Positions 30,870-40,321 of a stretch of 44,418 bases of DNA are shown piece by piece (the stretch's first letter is position 1; each line of letters opens with the position of its first letter). Below the pieces are notes generated by a model that had not been told where the DNA came from, searched no databases, and saw only the letters and a program-made list of their open reading frames with translations. Source of the DNA: a virus; the IMG/VR virus record IMGVR_UViG_3300029258_002369, positions 1 to 44,418 of that record. The stretch is one strand, 5' to 3'. Both the position numbers and the translations under genes were made by a program.

Positions 30870-31286
30870 CTAGATTTCAGCTCCCGTGTGAGCAATCTCA
30901 CCGCGGGTGAAATTGAAGATCCACTCAGTGGGAACCTCAACGTTGCTCTTTTCCATGTTCGGAACCTTCCGCAAAGCGCAAGACTCAGCAAAGAAAAGAT
31001 CCGCGTTGCTTGAGTTGTCAGTCACGGTGATCGGGTAAGGCTCGTCAAGAGCGTCAAGCGCTAACAAAGCAGCATTTGACGGGCTGTATGAGGCAAGGCG
31101 AATAGTGATTGATCCGCTTTCATCAGCGCTCTTGATGTGTCTCCCGTTGCCGTCCGTACCGACATGAACAGACCTTTTGTCCGTGGTATACTCAGCAACA
31201 ATCATTGACCCGTCTGCAAACGCTCTCATAGGCGTTGCCCCAACGGTGACCGAAACCTTTTTCGGATCGTATTGCTTAAAGGCCAT
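30870..31286 (-). CDS. Tail tube protein (DUF3277)
   Basis: 138 residues. FKQYDPKKVSVTVGATPMRA, DGSMIVAEYTTDKRSVHVGTDG and SGSITIRLASYSPSN match DUF3277, the tube protein family paired with DUF3383 sheaths. It forms the inner tube of the contractile tail. AGGAG lies upstream of the ATG. Confidence 0.87.
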   Translation of the reverse strand: MAFKQYDPKKVSVTVGATPMRAFADGSMIVAEYTTDKRSVHVGTDGNGRHIKSADESGSITIRLASYSPSNAALLALDALDEPYPITVTDNSSNADLFFAESCALRKVPNMEKSNVEVPTEWIFNFTRGEIAHTGAEI

Positions 31287-31298
31287 TTCGGATCCTCC

Positions 31299-32765
31299 TT
31301 AAATGTTCCATACACCGATCAAGGTGTAATCATTGACAGCTGAGTTGAGCGGTAGCACGAAAAACGGATCATTCGAGCTCCCCAATTCCATGCGGTGCGA
31401 TGCTCGCTGAGCGGTTGTGAAATCATCAGCGTCAGGAGCATTGATCTCAAACGGTCTCTCAGGAGTATTGACCCCGATCCCGCGGTCAATAGCCTCAGTC
31501 CCGTATGTTTTGACGACCCCCACAACAAAGGAGATCGTGTCATTGGTGAAACCTCTAAGGGGCTGATTGAGCAGATCAGTGAAGAGGTCCTCAGCAATCC
31601 GGGCCTCAAACCAATCTCTACCCAGCATGATCCGCTTTTCGATGTCCCCTGAGGTGATCCCGTCATACATGAAAATGTTCGAACCGAGAGCCTCAATATA
31701 GTTGTAATTCTTGTCCCTCAAAACGGCCTTTTCGGTCACCGTCAGGGGAGCGCTTGCCCCGCTCTCAGACACGAGAGAAAGGACCTCATAGGCCCAGTTG
31801 GTTGTCCCCTCAGTTGCAGGGAGAACAGCCCCCGCGGTTGCCGCGTCAGGCCATTGATCCTTATGCTCAGTGTAAATACAAAGGGTCTTTTTGAGACCCA
31901 GCGCTTTGCACCTTGAGCCAACATCAGTCGTTGTGCCGCTTGCTTTTGCCGCGGGGTCAGTGATTACCAGATCAATGAGTTTGGTTTTTGCCTCGATATA
32001 AGAGGCCGTATCGACCATTTGATCATCTGAGCAAGCCCGGGAGAGTGCGACATTGTAGTAGCTATCCCCAACCGCTGAGATCGCTGAGATTGCCGCAAGA
32101 GCATCCTCGGGTTCCTCAGCATCAAGACCCGCAACCGATGTCCCGTTGGTATTGTCAAAAAACCCAGCCGCAAGATCCGTCCCTACCGCGGGACTAGTCG
32201 GGATGATTTGGATCCGCTTTGCCGCGGCCCCAGTCTGAGAGTGTTTGAGGACAAGGCGATTGAGAATATCAAACTCAAAAACAGCGGTGTCAAGCCCGGT
32301 GATATTCGGAGTCAACGCGGCAAGTTTCGCATTGAGCACCGTCAGGATCCCAGCAAGATCCGTGATACCAGAAAAGTCACATGTTGAAATGTCATCCTCA
32401 AGCGGGGTCGGAGTCGAATTGTCCTGAACAGTGAACGATCCGTCAGTGACCGCTTTCCAAACCGCAAAATCACTCTCATATGCGGGACCAGCGATCCAAT
32501 AGACATTTGACGCTGATTCAATCCAGCGACCGATCATGAGCTCAGCGGGAGTCCTTTTTTGAGCAAAAAAGACATTCGCAAACTCGTAAGGATCGGACCC
32601 TGACGAAAAATCGTCAAAGCTGTCTTTGGTAGTCAACATAAACCTCTGATCAACCGGGACCTGATTGTCATCGCTGAGGAAAATCTCAAGTCCAAAAGTT
32701 GTCTGAGGGACAACGGACGTTTGCAAAATTGCTTGCACGTCCACATGACCTAGAATGTTTGCCAT
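31299..32765 (-). CDS. Tail sheath protein (DUF3383)
   Basis: 488 residues. The start (NILGHVDVQAILQTSVVPQT), PYEFANVFFAQKRTPAELMIGRW near 78-100 and the C-terminal domain with GRDWFEARIAEDLFTDLLNQ are typical of the DUF3383 sheath family. Sheath contraction drives the spike through the envelope. This is the strongest evidence that the phage is a myovirus. Confidence 0.9.
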   Translation of the reverse strand: MANILGHVDVQAILQTSVVPQTTFGLEIFLSDDNQVPVDQRFMLTTKDSFDDFSSGSDPYEFANVFFAQKRTPAELMIGRWIESASNVYWIAGPAYESDFAVWKAVTDGSFTVQDNSTPTPLEDDISTCDFSGITDLAGILTVLNAKLAALTPNITGLDTAVFEFDILNRLVLKHSQTGAAAKRIQIIPTSPAVGTDLAAGFFDNTNGTSVAGLDAEEPEDALAAISAISAVGDSYYNVALSRACSDDQMVDTASYIEAKTKLIDLVITDPAAKASGTTTDVGSRCKALGLKKTLCIYTEHKDQWPDAATAGAVLPATEGTTNWAYEVLSLVSESGASAPLTVTEKAVLRDKNYNYIEALGSNIFMYDGITSGDIEKRIMLGRDWFEARIAEDLFTDLLNQPLRGFTNDTISFVVGVVKTYGTEAIDRGIGVNTPERPFEINAPDADDFTTAQRASHRMELGSSNDPFFVLPLNSAVNDYTLIGVWNI

Positions 32766-32783
32766 TGTAAAACCTCTCTCCTT

Positions 32784-33302
32784 TTACGGGACCTCAATGA
32801 CTGTTTCCTCATCCCCAGGTTGATATTGCCCGGTGATTTTGTAACCTGCATTGATTTTTTCGTTTACTTCTTCAATCTCATTCCACAGATAGAAAGTGTG
32901 ATCACATGACCAGCGCTCTTTATGTTTTGTATCAACAAGAGCGGTCAAATTACGTACCACACTAGACCGGATCAAAGACACTCCCTCAGGTTGCAGAATT
33001 TTCCGAATAGCAAGCAACTCTGATGAGTGTGTAAGTTTTCTTTGTAAGTCACGACCTTTCGAGGTCGAATAAATATCTACTTGAACAATCAATTCGCCCC
33101 GATTGTAATATGTAATCGTGTAATCATCTTGAGGACCAACGTCAGTCGATTTGCTGATCGAATGAGCTGATCCCTCCTCAGATAAAATGAGATATTCAGC
33201 ATGAGGCCCAACCGGGATCGGTCCCTCTTGCTGAGCTCTAATGACATGTTGATCATCGTATCCAAGAACAGCGATCAACCATTGTCTTATGATCTCATTC
33301 AT
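32784..33302 (-). CDS. Neck or tail terminator protein
   Basis: 172 residues. NEIIRQWLIAVLGYDDQHVI, then AEYLILSEEG and a strand-rich TITYYNRGELIVQVDIYS match the phage neck terminator family (gp12/LIC_12616 type) found just before the sheath gene. It would cap the tail and join it to the connector. It overlaps the preceding gene by 8 bases. Confidence 0.75.
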   Translation of the reverse strand: MNEIIRQWLIAVLGYDDQHVIRAQQEGPIPVGPHAEYLILSEEGSAHSISKSTDVGPQDDYTITYYNRGELIVQVDIYSTSKGRDLQRKLTHSSELLAIRKILQPEGVSLIRSSVVRNLTALVDTKHKERWSCDHTFYLWNEIEEVNEKINAGYKITGQYQPGDEETVIEVP

Positions 33303-33654
33303 CAGCGGTCCTCTCTCTCAAGACCACATGTTTGAATTGACCCGAAAAAGTCCGATCTCCCAACTGGAAACACAAGAAAAACCGCCCGTCATATTCAATG
33401 ACATCGGTATTTATTTGACCCTCTCTCACATCAACGTCAGCTTTTGTCCAGGTCTGAACAAAGTTTGAGACCCGCTCCCCCTCAGGCAATTGTTGCAACT
33501 GCAGTTGATTGAGCGGCTGAGGAAAAATGATCGAAATCGGGATCGGAGTATCATAATCAGGAATCCACTCACCATTGACATAGGTTCCCGCGGATCCCCG
33601 GTACAAGTTAGCCGAAACCATTTCGTCACCAAAAAAGGACAACATATCGATCAT
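33295..33654 (-). CDS. Head closure / connector protein
   Basis: 119 residues from ATG 33654, which forms an ATGA overlap with the upstream gene. An ATG at 33669 would add five residues. It contains ANLYRGSAGTYVNGEWIPDY, then FPQPLNQLQLQQLPEGE and YDGRFFLCFQLGDR. The size and beta-rich nature fit a head-completion or stopper protein. The assignment rests on order (after DUF4054 and gp10-like genes) more than on motif. Confidence 0.65.
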   Translation of the reverse strand: MIDMLSFFGDEMVSANLYRGSAGTYVNGEWIPDYDTPIPISIIFPQPLNQLQLQQLPEGERVSNFVQTWTKADVDVREGQINTDVIEYDGRFFLCFQLGDRTFSGQFKHVVLRERTADE

Positions 33655-34121
33655 GAGGCTGGCCCCCATGTGATCGATCGTCTCAAGGTCCCTGAGTCAA
33701 TGAGGGGGTTTGCCTTGCCCTTTTTCCGTTCGATGGTCAACGGGGAATTAGGGGGGCTCACAAGCGTTGTGATCGTGTTCTGAATATCCGCGGCAACTTT
33801 CGCCCCGATTTGACCGATCGCTTTTGTTGCCGTGAATCGCCTAGCAAGGACCTCCCTCAACGCGGCTTTGAAAGCGGCCTTGTAAGCTATTTTCTCAGCC
33901 TTGAGAGTTGTCCTCAGAAACGGTCTCGCGGGGATCCTCTTTGTTCCAAACTCATTCCAAAAAGCGATCTCAGCAACCGTTGCCCCGTATTCAGAATTAG
34001 GGTGTTCGCCTTGACCTCTGAGAATCCCAACCTTGATCGCAGCGTCTTTGACGTTATCGACAACCCCGGACAACCCCGGGCCTTTGGTGATCCGTTTGAG
34101 CTTTGCACCGTTGTGAGTCAT
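33651..34121 (-). CDS. HK97 gp10-like tail completion protein
   Basis: 156 residues from ATG 34121, which shares ATGA with the upstream stop; a longer frame from 34169 is open but would overlap by about 50 bases. FWNEFGTKRIPARPFLRTTL, then PLIDSGTLRRSITW are the conserved pieces of the HK97 gp10-like family. It completes the head-tail interface. Confidence 0.82.
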   Translation of the reverse strand: MTHNGAKLKRITKGPGLSGVVDNVKDAAIKVGILRGQGEHPNSEYGATVAEIAFWNEFGTKRIPARPFLRTTLKAEKIAYKAAFKAALREVLARRFTATKAIGQIGAKVAADIQNTITTLVSPPNSPLTIERKKGKANPLIDSGTLRRSITWGPAS

Positions 34122-34495
34122 TGAGCAACCGCAACGATCCCCATCCCGACAATTAAAGCGAGTCGCCAATATTCAGCACCGTATGAGGTTGACAAGTAAA
34201 AATCCTCAGTCGATCCGTTGCTCGCAGCGTTGTTGAATGAGACCGAAACTGATCCGACTGTTCTTGATGCTACCTTGCCTGACAAGGCAGTCCCCGATCC
34301 TGCAGACGCGGTGTTTTTGTTCGCAATGACCAACAAGTGAGCAGTGAGAGCGGATAAACCGCGATCGTAAAGGTCACCCCAGCGACCCTCATCTAATTCT
34401 AGCTCAGCATCATCAATGAAGATTTGGATCCTGGAATCAGACTCACTGGAAAACTCAGGATACCGGGCTTTGAATGTTGCTGGGGTGACCGTCAC
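34118..34495 (-). CDS. DUF4054 head-tail connector protein
   Basis: 125 residues. TPATFKARYPEFSSESDSRI at the start, then DRGLSALTAHLLVI and STSYGAEYWRL are characteristic of DUF4054, a gp6-like connector adaptor attached below the portal. Confidence 0.87.
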   Translation of the reverse strand: MTVTPATFKARYPEFSSESDSRIQIFIDDAELELDEGRWGDLYDRGLSALTAHLLVIANKNTASAGSGTALSGKVASRTVGSVSVSFNNAASNGSTEDFYLSTSYGAEYWRLALIVGMGIVAVAQ

Positions 34496-34503
34496 AACTC
34501 ACC

Positions 34504-34902
34504 TCAAAACTTGCTTTTCTTTTTGCGAGGCTTGCGCTTTTTGGGCTTTTCGGGCTCAGGCTCAGGCTCAGGCTCAGGAACCTCCTCAGGTTCCTCAGGA
34601 GCTCTCTCAGGCTCAGGATCGGGCTCAGGCTCAGGCTCAGGCTCAGGAACCTCCTCAGGTTCCTCAGGAGCTCTCTCAGGCTCAGGATCGGGCTCAGGGG
34701 GAGCAACGGTCTCCCCCGTGTTGATCGTAAACGTGCCATTGTCAGCAAGGACCTGGACATAATCAAGGGCCGCGGCTGATTGCACTTCACGATCACTGAG
34801 ATCAGTGTTGAGACCGGGCATGATCTTAAGGATCCGGGGCTCCCCATCAACCGTAACGGCGATACTGTATTTTCGAGCGCTATTGTTGTTGATGCTTGCC
34901 AT
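34504..34902 (-). CDS. Small protein with 23-residue acidic tandem repeat
   Basis: 132 residues, not recognised. The N-terminus of about 60 residues (KYSIAVTVDGEPRILKIMPG) looks like a small beta domain. The middle contains two exact 23-residue units of Pro/Glu sequence (APEEPEEVPEPEPEPEPDPE is the beginning of each). The end is strongly basic (KPKKRKPRKKKSKF). It lies between the coat and connector genes, so it may be a head-decoration or DNA-contacting protein. The DNA repeat has a 69-base period at about 34554-34691. Confidence 0.65.
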   Translation of the reverse strand: MASINNNSARKYSIAVTVDGEPRILKIMPGLNTDLSDREVQSAAALDYVQVLADNGTFTINTGETVAPPEPDPEPERAPEEPEEVPEPEPEPEPDPEPERAPEEPEEVPEPEPEPEPEKPKKRKPRKKKSKF

Positions 34903-34904
34903 GA

Positions 34905-35834
34905 TCAGACCTTTTCCAGAATGAACATGGAAACCGGGTAATAGATATTGAGGCCCCCGGTCTCAGCGGTTGCGGGGATCTCATACTCAAGCCCGGACAA
35001 CTGCTCAGGATGGAACATGACATCCTGAGGCATTTCAAACTGAACCATGTCAGGATTTCGCTCAAGGAAAACAGCCACGTCAACACCCGCGGTACCCGCT
35101 CCCTGGAATTCAACGATCGGAACGATCTGATCAAGAGAGGTCAGGTAAGGCGAGTTTTTGACAAGGAACCCCGCGATCGTGGTTTCCGAATCAGCGGACA
35201 TGGGGGTTTCCATCAAAAGAGACCACTGACCCAGCGGACATCCCAGCATGTTGCCGCGGTGACGACCTTTCGAGTCCTCAAAGATCTCACGGAAACCGCG
35301 ATTGACATCAGCAAGGATCTCAAGAGGAGTTTTCTGAGCCCACTCAGTAAACGTTGAGGTCCCAGCGGGAGCATTGCCGCGGGGAACATTTGGATCAGTG
35401 AAGAGACCCAGGAGCCCCGCTGCAGCGTTGCCGTAAAAAGCAATGTGATTGAGTCTCTCCTCAATCGCACGCCTCGCAGCGTTTGATCTCTTCTGGTCAA
35501 GGGGAGTCCCGGTCAACCGGGCCTGATTGATCTCCTTAATGGAGTAACCAAAAGCGGCCCCAACCGTGTGAACGGGAACCGTGGTTTCTTTCCCAGCGAT
35601 GTCAACCCGCGGAAGATCCTTGGCATAGTGGTTGATGATCTTTGCCATACCGGCCTGATCATAGGTCCGATAGGTGATCGAGGTCACCCCCGTTGGGGCC
35701 TCCTCAGAAATGGGGAACATTTTGGTCCAGCCCAAATCAGCATACAGGACATCATAAGTCTTTGACTTGATGTATTCGAGCTGACGGCGAAAAAACGCGG
35801 CCCCAACGGCGTCAAGTTTCATTTGCGTTGTCAT
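34905..35834 (-). CDS. Major capsid protein (DUF2184)
   Basis: 309 residues. RRQLEYIKSKTYDVLYADLG, then ITYRTYDQAGMAKIINHYAKDLP and NHIAFYGNAAAGLLGLFTDP fit DUF2184, the coat family of HK97 fold. It ends with LNIYYPVSMFILEKV. It forms the icosahedral shell with the cement protein encoded just before it. Confidence 0.9.
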   Translation of the reverse strand: MTTQMKLDAVGAAFFRRQLEYIKSKTYDVLYADLGWTKMFPISEEAPTGVTSITYRTYDQAGMAKIINHYAKDLPRVDIAGKETTVPVHTVGAAFGYSIKEINQARLTGTPLDQKRSNAARRAIEERLNHIAFYGNAAAGLLGLFTDPNVPRGNAPAGTSTFTEWAQKTPLEILADVNRGFREIFEDSKGRHRGNMLGCPLGQWSLLMETPMSADSETTIAGFLVKNSPYLTSLDQIVPIVEFQGAGTAGVDVAVFLERNPDMVQFEMPQDVMFHPEQLSGLEYEIPATAETGGLNIYYPVSMFILEKV

Positions 35835-35848
35835 TTTCGTTGCTCCTT

Positions 35849-36859
35849 TTAACCCGTGTATTTGACAGTGACAGCGCTGTCAGTCATCGGGGCCGGGGTT
35901 CCTCCCGCGTTGTAGGTTCGCACAACCGAGATGACATCCCCAGCGCTGAAATTTCCGTTGATGGGATCAATGCTACCAGAAACAACAGAGGTCCCTGAGG
36001 CCTGATCAAGAGTAATGTTCGCAGAAAGCATGTTGGTTCCTCCCTTGCGAACAGCGATATTCATGCTTTCCCCAGCCCCGGCCCCGGTCAAAACCGTTGC
36101 ATCAACATTAGTCAATTTGCCGGATTTTGTTGCAATGAAAAGAATATCCTGATCACTTGCGGCGACCTTTTGCTTGTCCGTTGAATTCAAGAGGACTTGT
36201 CCCAACTCGATCCAAGCAACCCCGCTCCATGTGATCTCAGCATCCTCAAGGAAACTGTCTCCCGTGTTCGTTTTCGTGGGATCATTGTCGGTCACATCAG
36301 CGGTACAAATGTACGTGTCTCCGATCTGAACCTCAGCGGGGGTCGGGAAATCAGACGCGGTAGCAATCGCACCCTTGAAAACGATTCCCCCAGCAATCCC
36401 CCGTAGCGCGGGAGAGTCCAAGCGAATCAAAGCGATCTGGTCAACCGCGGAAACAGTTTGCTCAAGAGTTGCGTTGAGAGCTCCCCTTGTCGGATCAAAT
36501 CCCGCAAAAAGCTCACCCGTTGATTTGTCATAGGTAATCGGATCGCCCGGGGATCCGCTTGCGCTCTTGATCTGAACGTAAACAAAACCCTCAAGCATAA
36601 CCGGGCAATCGTCCTCAGCATTGACCCGAATATCACCGTCAAGGTTGTAAGCCTCCCGACCCAGATCTCTACCAGCAATGCCGAAAGGCACAGATCCGCC
36701 CATAAGGATCTGATCTTCAGAAGATCCACGGGAAACAACCCGCCCCATGGTAATATTCGTTTCAGCAAGTTTGCTGACAACCGTTTTCGGATTGAGATCC
36801 GCAAAAAGACCCGGGTAGCCTACCTCATGGTCAATGTCGTATGATGTCTGTACACTCAT
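35849..36859 (-). CDS. Cement / decoration protein
   Basis: 336 residues. The N-terminal 130 residues (YDIDHEVGYPGLFADLNPKT, then GGSVPFGIAGRDLGREAYNL and GDPITYDKSTGELF) match the phage structural cement family (BPP-1 type). The C-terminal half is a separate beta-rich domain, which makes the protein about twice the length of the plain cement proteins. It probably stabilises the capsid from outside. Confidence 0.78.
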   Translation of the reverse strand: MSVQTSYDIDHEVGYPGLFADLNPKTVVSKLAETNITMGRVVSRGSSEDQILMGGSVPFGIAGRDLGREAYNLDGDIRVNAEDDCPVMLEGFVYVQIKSASGSPGDPITYDKSTGELFAGFDPTRGALNATLEQTVSAVDQIALIRLDSPALRGIAGGIVFKGAIATASDFPTPAEVQIGDTYICTADVTDNDPTKTNTGDSFLEDAEITWSGVAWIELGQVLLNSTDKQKVAASDQDILFIATKSGKLTNVDATVLTGAGAGESMNIAVRKGGTNMLSANITLDQASGTSVVSGSIDPINGNFSAGDVISVVRTYNAGGTPAPMTDSAVTVKYTG

Positions 36860-36869
36860 TTTTTACCTC

Positions 36870-37970
36870 TTACTTGTTGCGGTTTTCGCGCATTTTGGAC
36901 CGGGACTCATCAACCTTGCTGACAAGGCCTTTGTCAAGTCCCTTGAGGTCATCATTGATTGCTGCGCTCTCACCCGGGGAAGTCTGAGAAAGCGTATCAA
37001 AAACAGCCTCAATATACTCATCAGACTTGTTGTTGAGGTCAAACTCACCGGGCTTTGCGGCCTCGATCGCGGCTTTGCGGATCTCAGTGTCCTTGAGGCC
37101 CTTGACCTCAAGGTCAGGAGCAATCCCCTTGGCCTTGTCGATGAGAGCGATCCGACCCTCAACAAGAGAGTCAACCGCGGACACGTCAAGCGCTTTCGCC
37201 TTTTCCGCGTCAAGCTCACCCGTGAGCTTTTCGGTTTCCTTTTTGGAATCGTTGAGCTCAGCGGTCAAAGAGTCGATCTTGTCCTGGGAGGCTTTCGCAT
37301 CGTTTTGCAACTTGTCGATCGCCTCGCCAGCCTGATCGGTGACCTCAATTGTGATCCCGTCAATCATTCTGGTTGCCATTTTTTCGATCTCCTTTTTTCC
37401 TTTATCGTTTTGAGAGTCGCTCAGCCTTACGTCGGGGCCAGCTCTCCCAGCTTTGACCAGCGCAATATGGTTGACTAAAATGTTGGTTTGAATCCCATCA
37501 TAAAGGCCGTGATCGGGATCCTCCCCACTTTGCCAAACAACATCGGTTGCATAGCCTAAAGAAATTTGGTCAACACCCTCATTTTCGATTTTTTCGATAG
37601 CATCTTTGACCTGGAAAAGCAGATCAACCGCGATCGTGTCGCCGTCCCTCTTGACATTTTCGCGGGAAAAACCGACTTGCAAATCCTTGACGTTTTCAGC
37701 GGTAACATCCTCAGAGGGGTGACCGTCTGTAATCGGCTTGTTGACCACACTCTTGAGAGCTTGATCCGAAAAAACCTCAGCCTCAGGCCTCAGCAACCTC
37801 ACGACGATCCCGGGCTTTTGGTCAATATGTGCGGGGAGCTCGTCTTTTGCAAAATCAAGGGCCGCGTCATAATCCTGAACACCTGTTCGGGCAACTTTCG
37901 CGGGGGCCAGTAAATAACCCTCCCGCGTTTTTTTCCGTTTTGATAAAGTGCTGAGATCATACAAGATCAT
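36870..37970 (-). CDS. DUF2213 prohead protease fused to scaffold
   Basis: 366 residues from ATG 37970 (AAAGGAG 10 bases upstream); an ATG at 37994 would add 8 residues but lacks a ribosome site. The N-terminal 200 residues are DUF2213: ITDGHPSED gives a His near 84 and QISLGYAT a Ser near 137, the likely catalytic pair. The C-terminal 170 residues are a Lys/Asp/Glu-rich coiled coil (about 205-265) typical of a scaffold. It guides prohead assembly, then cleaves itself and coat tails. Confidence 0.87.
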   Translation of the reverse strand: MILYDLSTLSKRKKTREGYLLAPAKVARTGVQDYDAALDFAKDELPAHIDQKPGIVVRLLRPEAEVFSDQALKSVVNKPITDGHPSEDVTAENVKDLQVGFSRENVKRDGDTIAVDLLFQVKDAIEKIENEGVDQISLGYATDVVWQSGEDPDHGLYDGIQTNILVNHIALVKAGRAGPDVRLSDSQNDKGKKEIEKMATRMIDGITIEVTDQAGEAIDKLQNDAKASQDKIDSLTAELNDSKKETEKLTGELDAEKAKALDVSAVDSLVEGRIALIDKAKGIAPDLEVKGLKDTEIRKAAIEAAKPGEFDLNNKSDEYIEAVFDTLSQTSPGESAAINDDLKGLDKGLVSKVDESRSKMRENRNK

Positions 37971-38033
37971 AGGATCAATGCTCCTTTCAATCATTCTAGG
38001 TCCGAAATTCGGCTTTTGTCAACCGGATAGAAA

Positions 38034-38924
38034 TCAGATCTGAGGCTCCCAGCTCTTTTGAGCGCTAACCTCCGATAACCATTTATCAAATACAGGCTCA
38101 GCGGTGCAACGGCAATTGATGTCATGTCCCGGGTGACCGGTTGAGGGGGGAGGGGATCCCCATGAAAACGTTTTCCCGTTGTTGGCCTTGTGACTGGGCC
38201 TGACCGCTGAGTCTCCCACCGTTCGCCAAACGTACTCACGGATCCCCAGGTCCATTTGACGGAACATATTGAGATCCCCGGTGAGTTTGTTCATTTGGTC
38301 CCGTGCGATCAGTTTCGGCCTGTAACTCACATTGGTTGATTCGATTTGCTCAAGCCTCTCCCGGATCGAGAAAAAATCATCCCCGCGGTTGAGTCCCTCA
38401 GTTACGGCCTCTCTCACTTGCTCAAGATACTGGGGTTGTAGGGTCTTAATGAGGTTAACGTTTTCGTCGATTTTTTCGAGTAACAACGCCTCAATATTTG
38501 TATCTCTGAGGATTGACCGAATATCGACCCCCGCCAATTTATTGATCTGAGCAACCCACTTGCCGCGGTGAAATTTGGATCCCCGGGTGATCGAATTTCT
38601 AGCAATCCGCTTTGCGTATTTGTCTAAATTTTCGCTTTGTCGATTTAGCTTTTGCTCGATATTCGAAAAGGCAAGAGCCAACTCAACACCGATGTCAATG
38701 TCAGTTGTGAGAGGCGAGTATTGATTTTCGAATTCCTTGAGAACCGGGAGGATCTCAGAGGCCACAAGGGACGCGATCTCACGGGTCAGTTTCCTCATTG
38801 CGATCGTATATTGACCCGTGATCGCGGTTGAGGCCTCAATCGGTTTATACTGCTTGAGTGACCTGGACTTTTGAGCCCGGTGATTTGCGATGTTTCGGAT
38901 CTGGCCTTGAGTCAAAGTGATCAT
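38034..38924 (-). CDS. Minor head protein (SPP1 gp7/Mu F-like)
   Basis: 296 residues. The C-terminal part has IARDQMNKLTGDLNMFRQMD, then YVWRTVGDSAVRPSHKANNG and HPGHDINCRCTAEP, the highly conserved His/Cys end of the phage head morphogenesis family. The N-terminal part is helical. It is injected or bound near the portal. It overlaps the portal gene by 4 bases. Confidence 0.9.
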   Translation of the reverse strand: MITLTQGQIRNIANHRAQKSRSLKQYKPIEASTAITGQYTIAMRKLTREIASLVASEILPVLKEFENQYSPLTTDIDIGVELALAFSNIEQKLNRQSENLDKYAKRIARNSITRGSKFHRGKWVAQINKLAGVDIRSILRDTNIEALLLEKIDENVNLIKTLQPQYLEQVREAVTEGLNRGDDFFSIRERLEQIESTNVSYRPKLIARDQMNKLTGDLNMFRQMDLGIREYVWRTVGDSAVRPSHKANNGKTFSWGSPPPSTGHPGHDINCRCTAEPVFDKWLSEVSAQKSWEPQI

Positions 38925-40321
38925 TGTTCCTCAGAGTCATCCTCAGGAGTTTCCTCAGGCTCAGGAGTTTCCTCAGGCTCAGGAGTTTCCTCAGGCTCAG
39001 GAGTTTCCTCAGACTCAACCTCAGGCTCAACCTCTCCCTCAAGATCATCCCGTTCGATCGCCTCAAGGACTTCGATCCACTCATCAGTAATAGGGTAAAC
39101 CCCGTCCTCTTTGAGCTGAGCGGTGACAATCGAACTAGTCACATTACCCATCTCAATATTGTTCTTGTCCCGCTGAGAGTTTTTGAGCTCAATCTCAGCC
39201 TTTTCCGTGTCGGTCATTTGCCACAATGAGTTGAATTCATACGCCCACTCGTCAGGCATATAACCCAGCGCTGACCTAACCCAGATCTGATCGAGATAAT
39301 CAAGATGAGGACCAAACTTGTTGACCTGATTACTATTGACCATGTCATAATATTGACGGGTCTGCTCTTGCCCCGTTGAATTGAGCCCCGGGGCATTCTC
39401 CCCCAGCAACCGCGTTGCCGGTATATCAGCTGCAGCCGCGGCAATATTGAGAAACCTGAGCATGAGATCTGAGAGCCCGGAAAACTGCAGTTGCTTTTGC
39501 TCATATGACTCCTCATCAGCATCAATGAGCAACATGTTGTTGAGGCTCTTGATCGTGTCACCGTTAATGAACCGATCAACAACGGCCTTTTCACCCCCCG
39601 GGGTTGAGAGTTGATGGAACAATTTTTTAACGCTAACAACGTCAATCTTGCTCTCATATACAAGGGAATTGACTGATTGAGCGGTTGAGGAGGCGTTGAC
39701 AACCGCATCATATACCCTCTGAATAATCGATTGTCCCCAATATTGTTCACGTTGTTTCTCTCGCCACGGGAGAGGGAGTCCCTCAAAGTGCAAGACCCGC
39801 GAAAAATGGATCGCGTTTCTCCCTCCCTGCAGGAAATAGGCCTGAGGTTTCCTGAAATCGGGTTGACTTGGATCGGTTGTATTCACGACCCCCGGGATCA
39901 GATCGTGCCGATCAACAACTAGGAGATACTTGAGCGATCCCTTTTTGACTCGACTGAGATCTAAAGGCTCAGCCATCTCCCCAGCCCCGTCAACCCCGAT
40001 TATAATCCCAGCTCCCCCGTACAATCGAGCCCAGCGCTCAACCTCTGAAAATGAAGCCTTGATCTTGAAATCCTTTTCAGCGTTTTTCAAGTCGTCAAGT
40101 TGATCAGGAGACAATGAGGAGGCAGAAAACGATCGCCATTTTCTGACCATATCATCAACGGTGACATCAATGATTTTTCCTGCTAACCAATCCTCTCGAT
40201 AGATCGTGCTGAGCTCGTTTTCACCGAATTTCTTTGACTCAAATTGAGTATAGGATCTCTTGTCTTTTGCGGTCCCCAGGTTGGCAACTAGGTTGACAAG
40301 CCCGTCAATTATTTTGCTCAT
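38921..40321 (-). CDS. Portal protein (DUF1073)
   Basis: 466 residues. STIYREDWLAGKIIDVTVDD, then ERWARLYGGAGIIIGVDG and LLGENAPGLNSTGQEQTRQY are the hallmark parts of the DUF1073 portal family. It forms the dodecameric DNA gate and joins terminase to capsid. The last 45 residues are an acidic Pro/Glu/Thr tail with four copies of PEPEET, encoded by an 18-base tandem repeat at about 38943-39014. Confidence 0.9.
   Translation of the reverse strand: MSKIIDGLVNLVANLGTAKDKRSYTQFESKKFGENELSTIYREDWLAGKIIDVTVDDMVRKWRSFSASSLSPDQLDDLKNAEKDFKIKASFSEVERWARLYGGAGIIIGVDGAGEMAEPLDLSRVKKGSLKYLLVVDRHDLIPGVVNTTDPSQPDFRKPQAYFLQGGRNAIHFSRVLHFEGLPLPWREKQREQYWGQSIIQRVYDAVVNASSTAQSVNSLVYESKIDVVSVKKLFHQLSTPGGEKAVVDRFINGDTIKSLNNMLLIDADEESYEQKQLQFSGLSDLMLRFLNIAAAAADIPATRLLGENAPGLNSTGQEQTRQYYDMVNSNQVNKFGPHLDYLDQIWVRSALGYMPDEWAYEFNSLWQMTDTEKAEIELKNSQRDKNNIEMGNVTSSIVTAQLKEDGVYPITDEWIEVLEAIERDDLEGEVEPEVESEETPEPEETPEPEETPEPEETPEDDSEEQ

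Noticed and set aside
36834-37478. 214-codon plus-strand frame opposite the prohead protease gene
   Set aside because: A shadow of a biased coding sequence; the minus-strand gene has a family match and conserved order.
38921-40321. Reading the DUF1073 protein as an anti-CBASS factor
   Set aside because: Database labels for this family mention an Acb1-like domain, but length, order next to the minor head protein and hallmark motifs make it the portal. No 2H phosphoesterase motif pair (two H-x-T/S) is visible.
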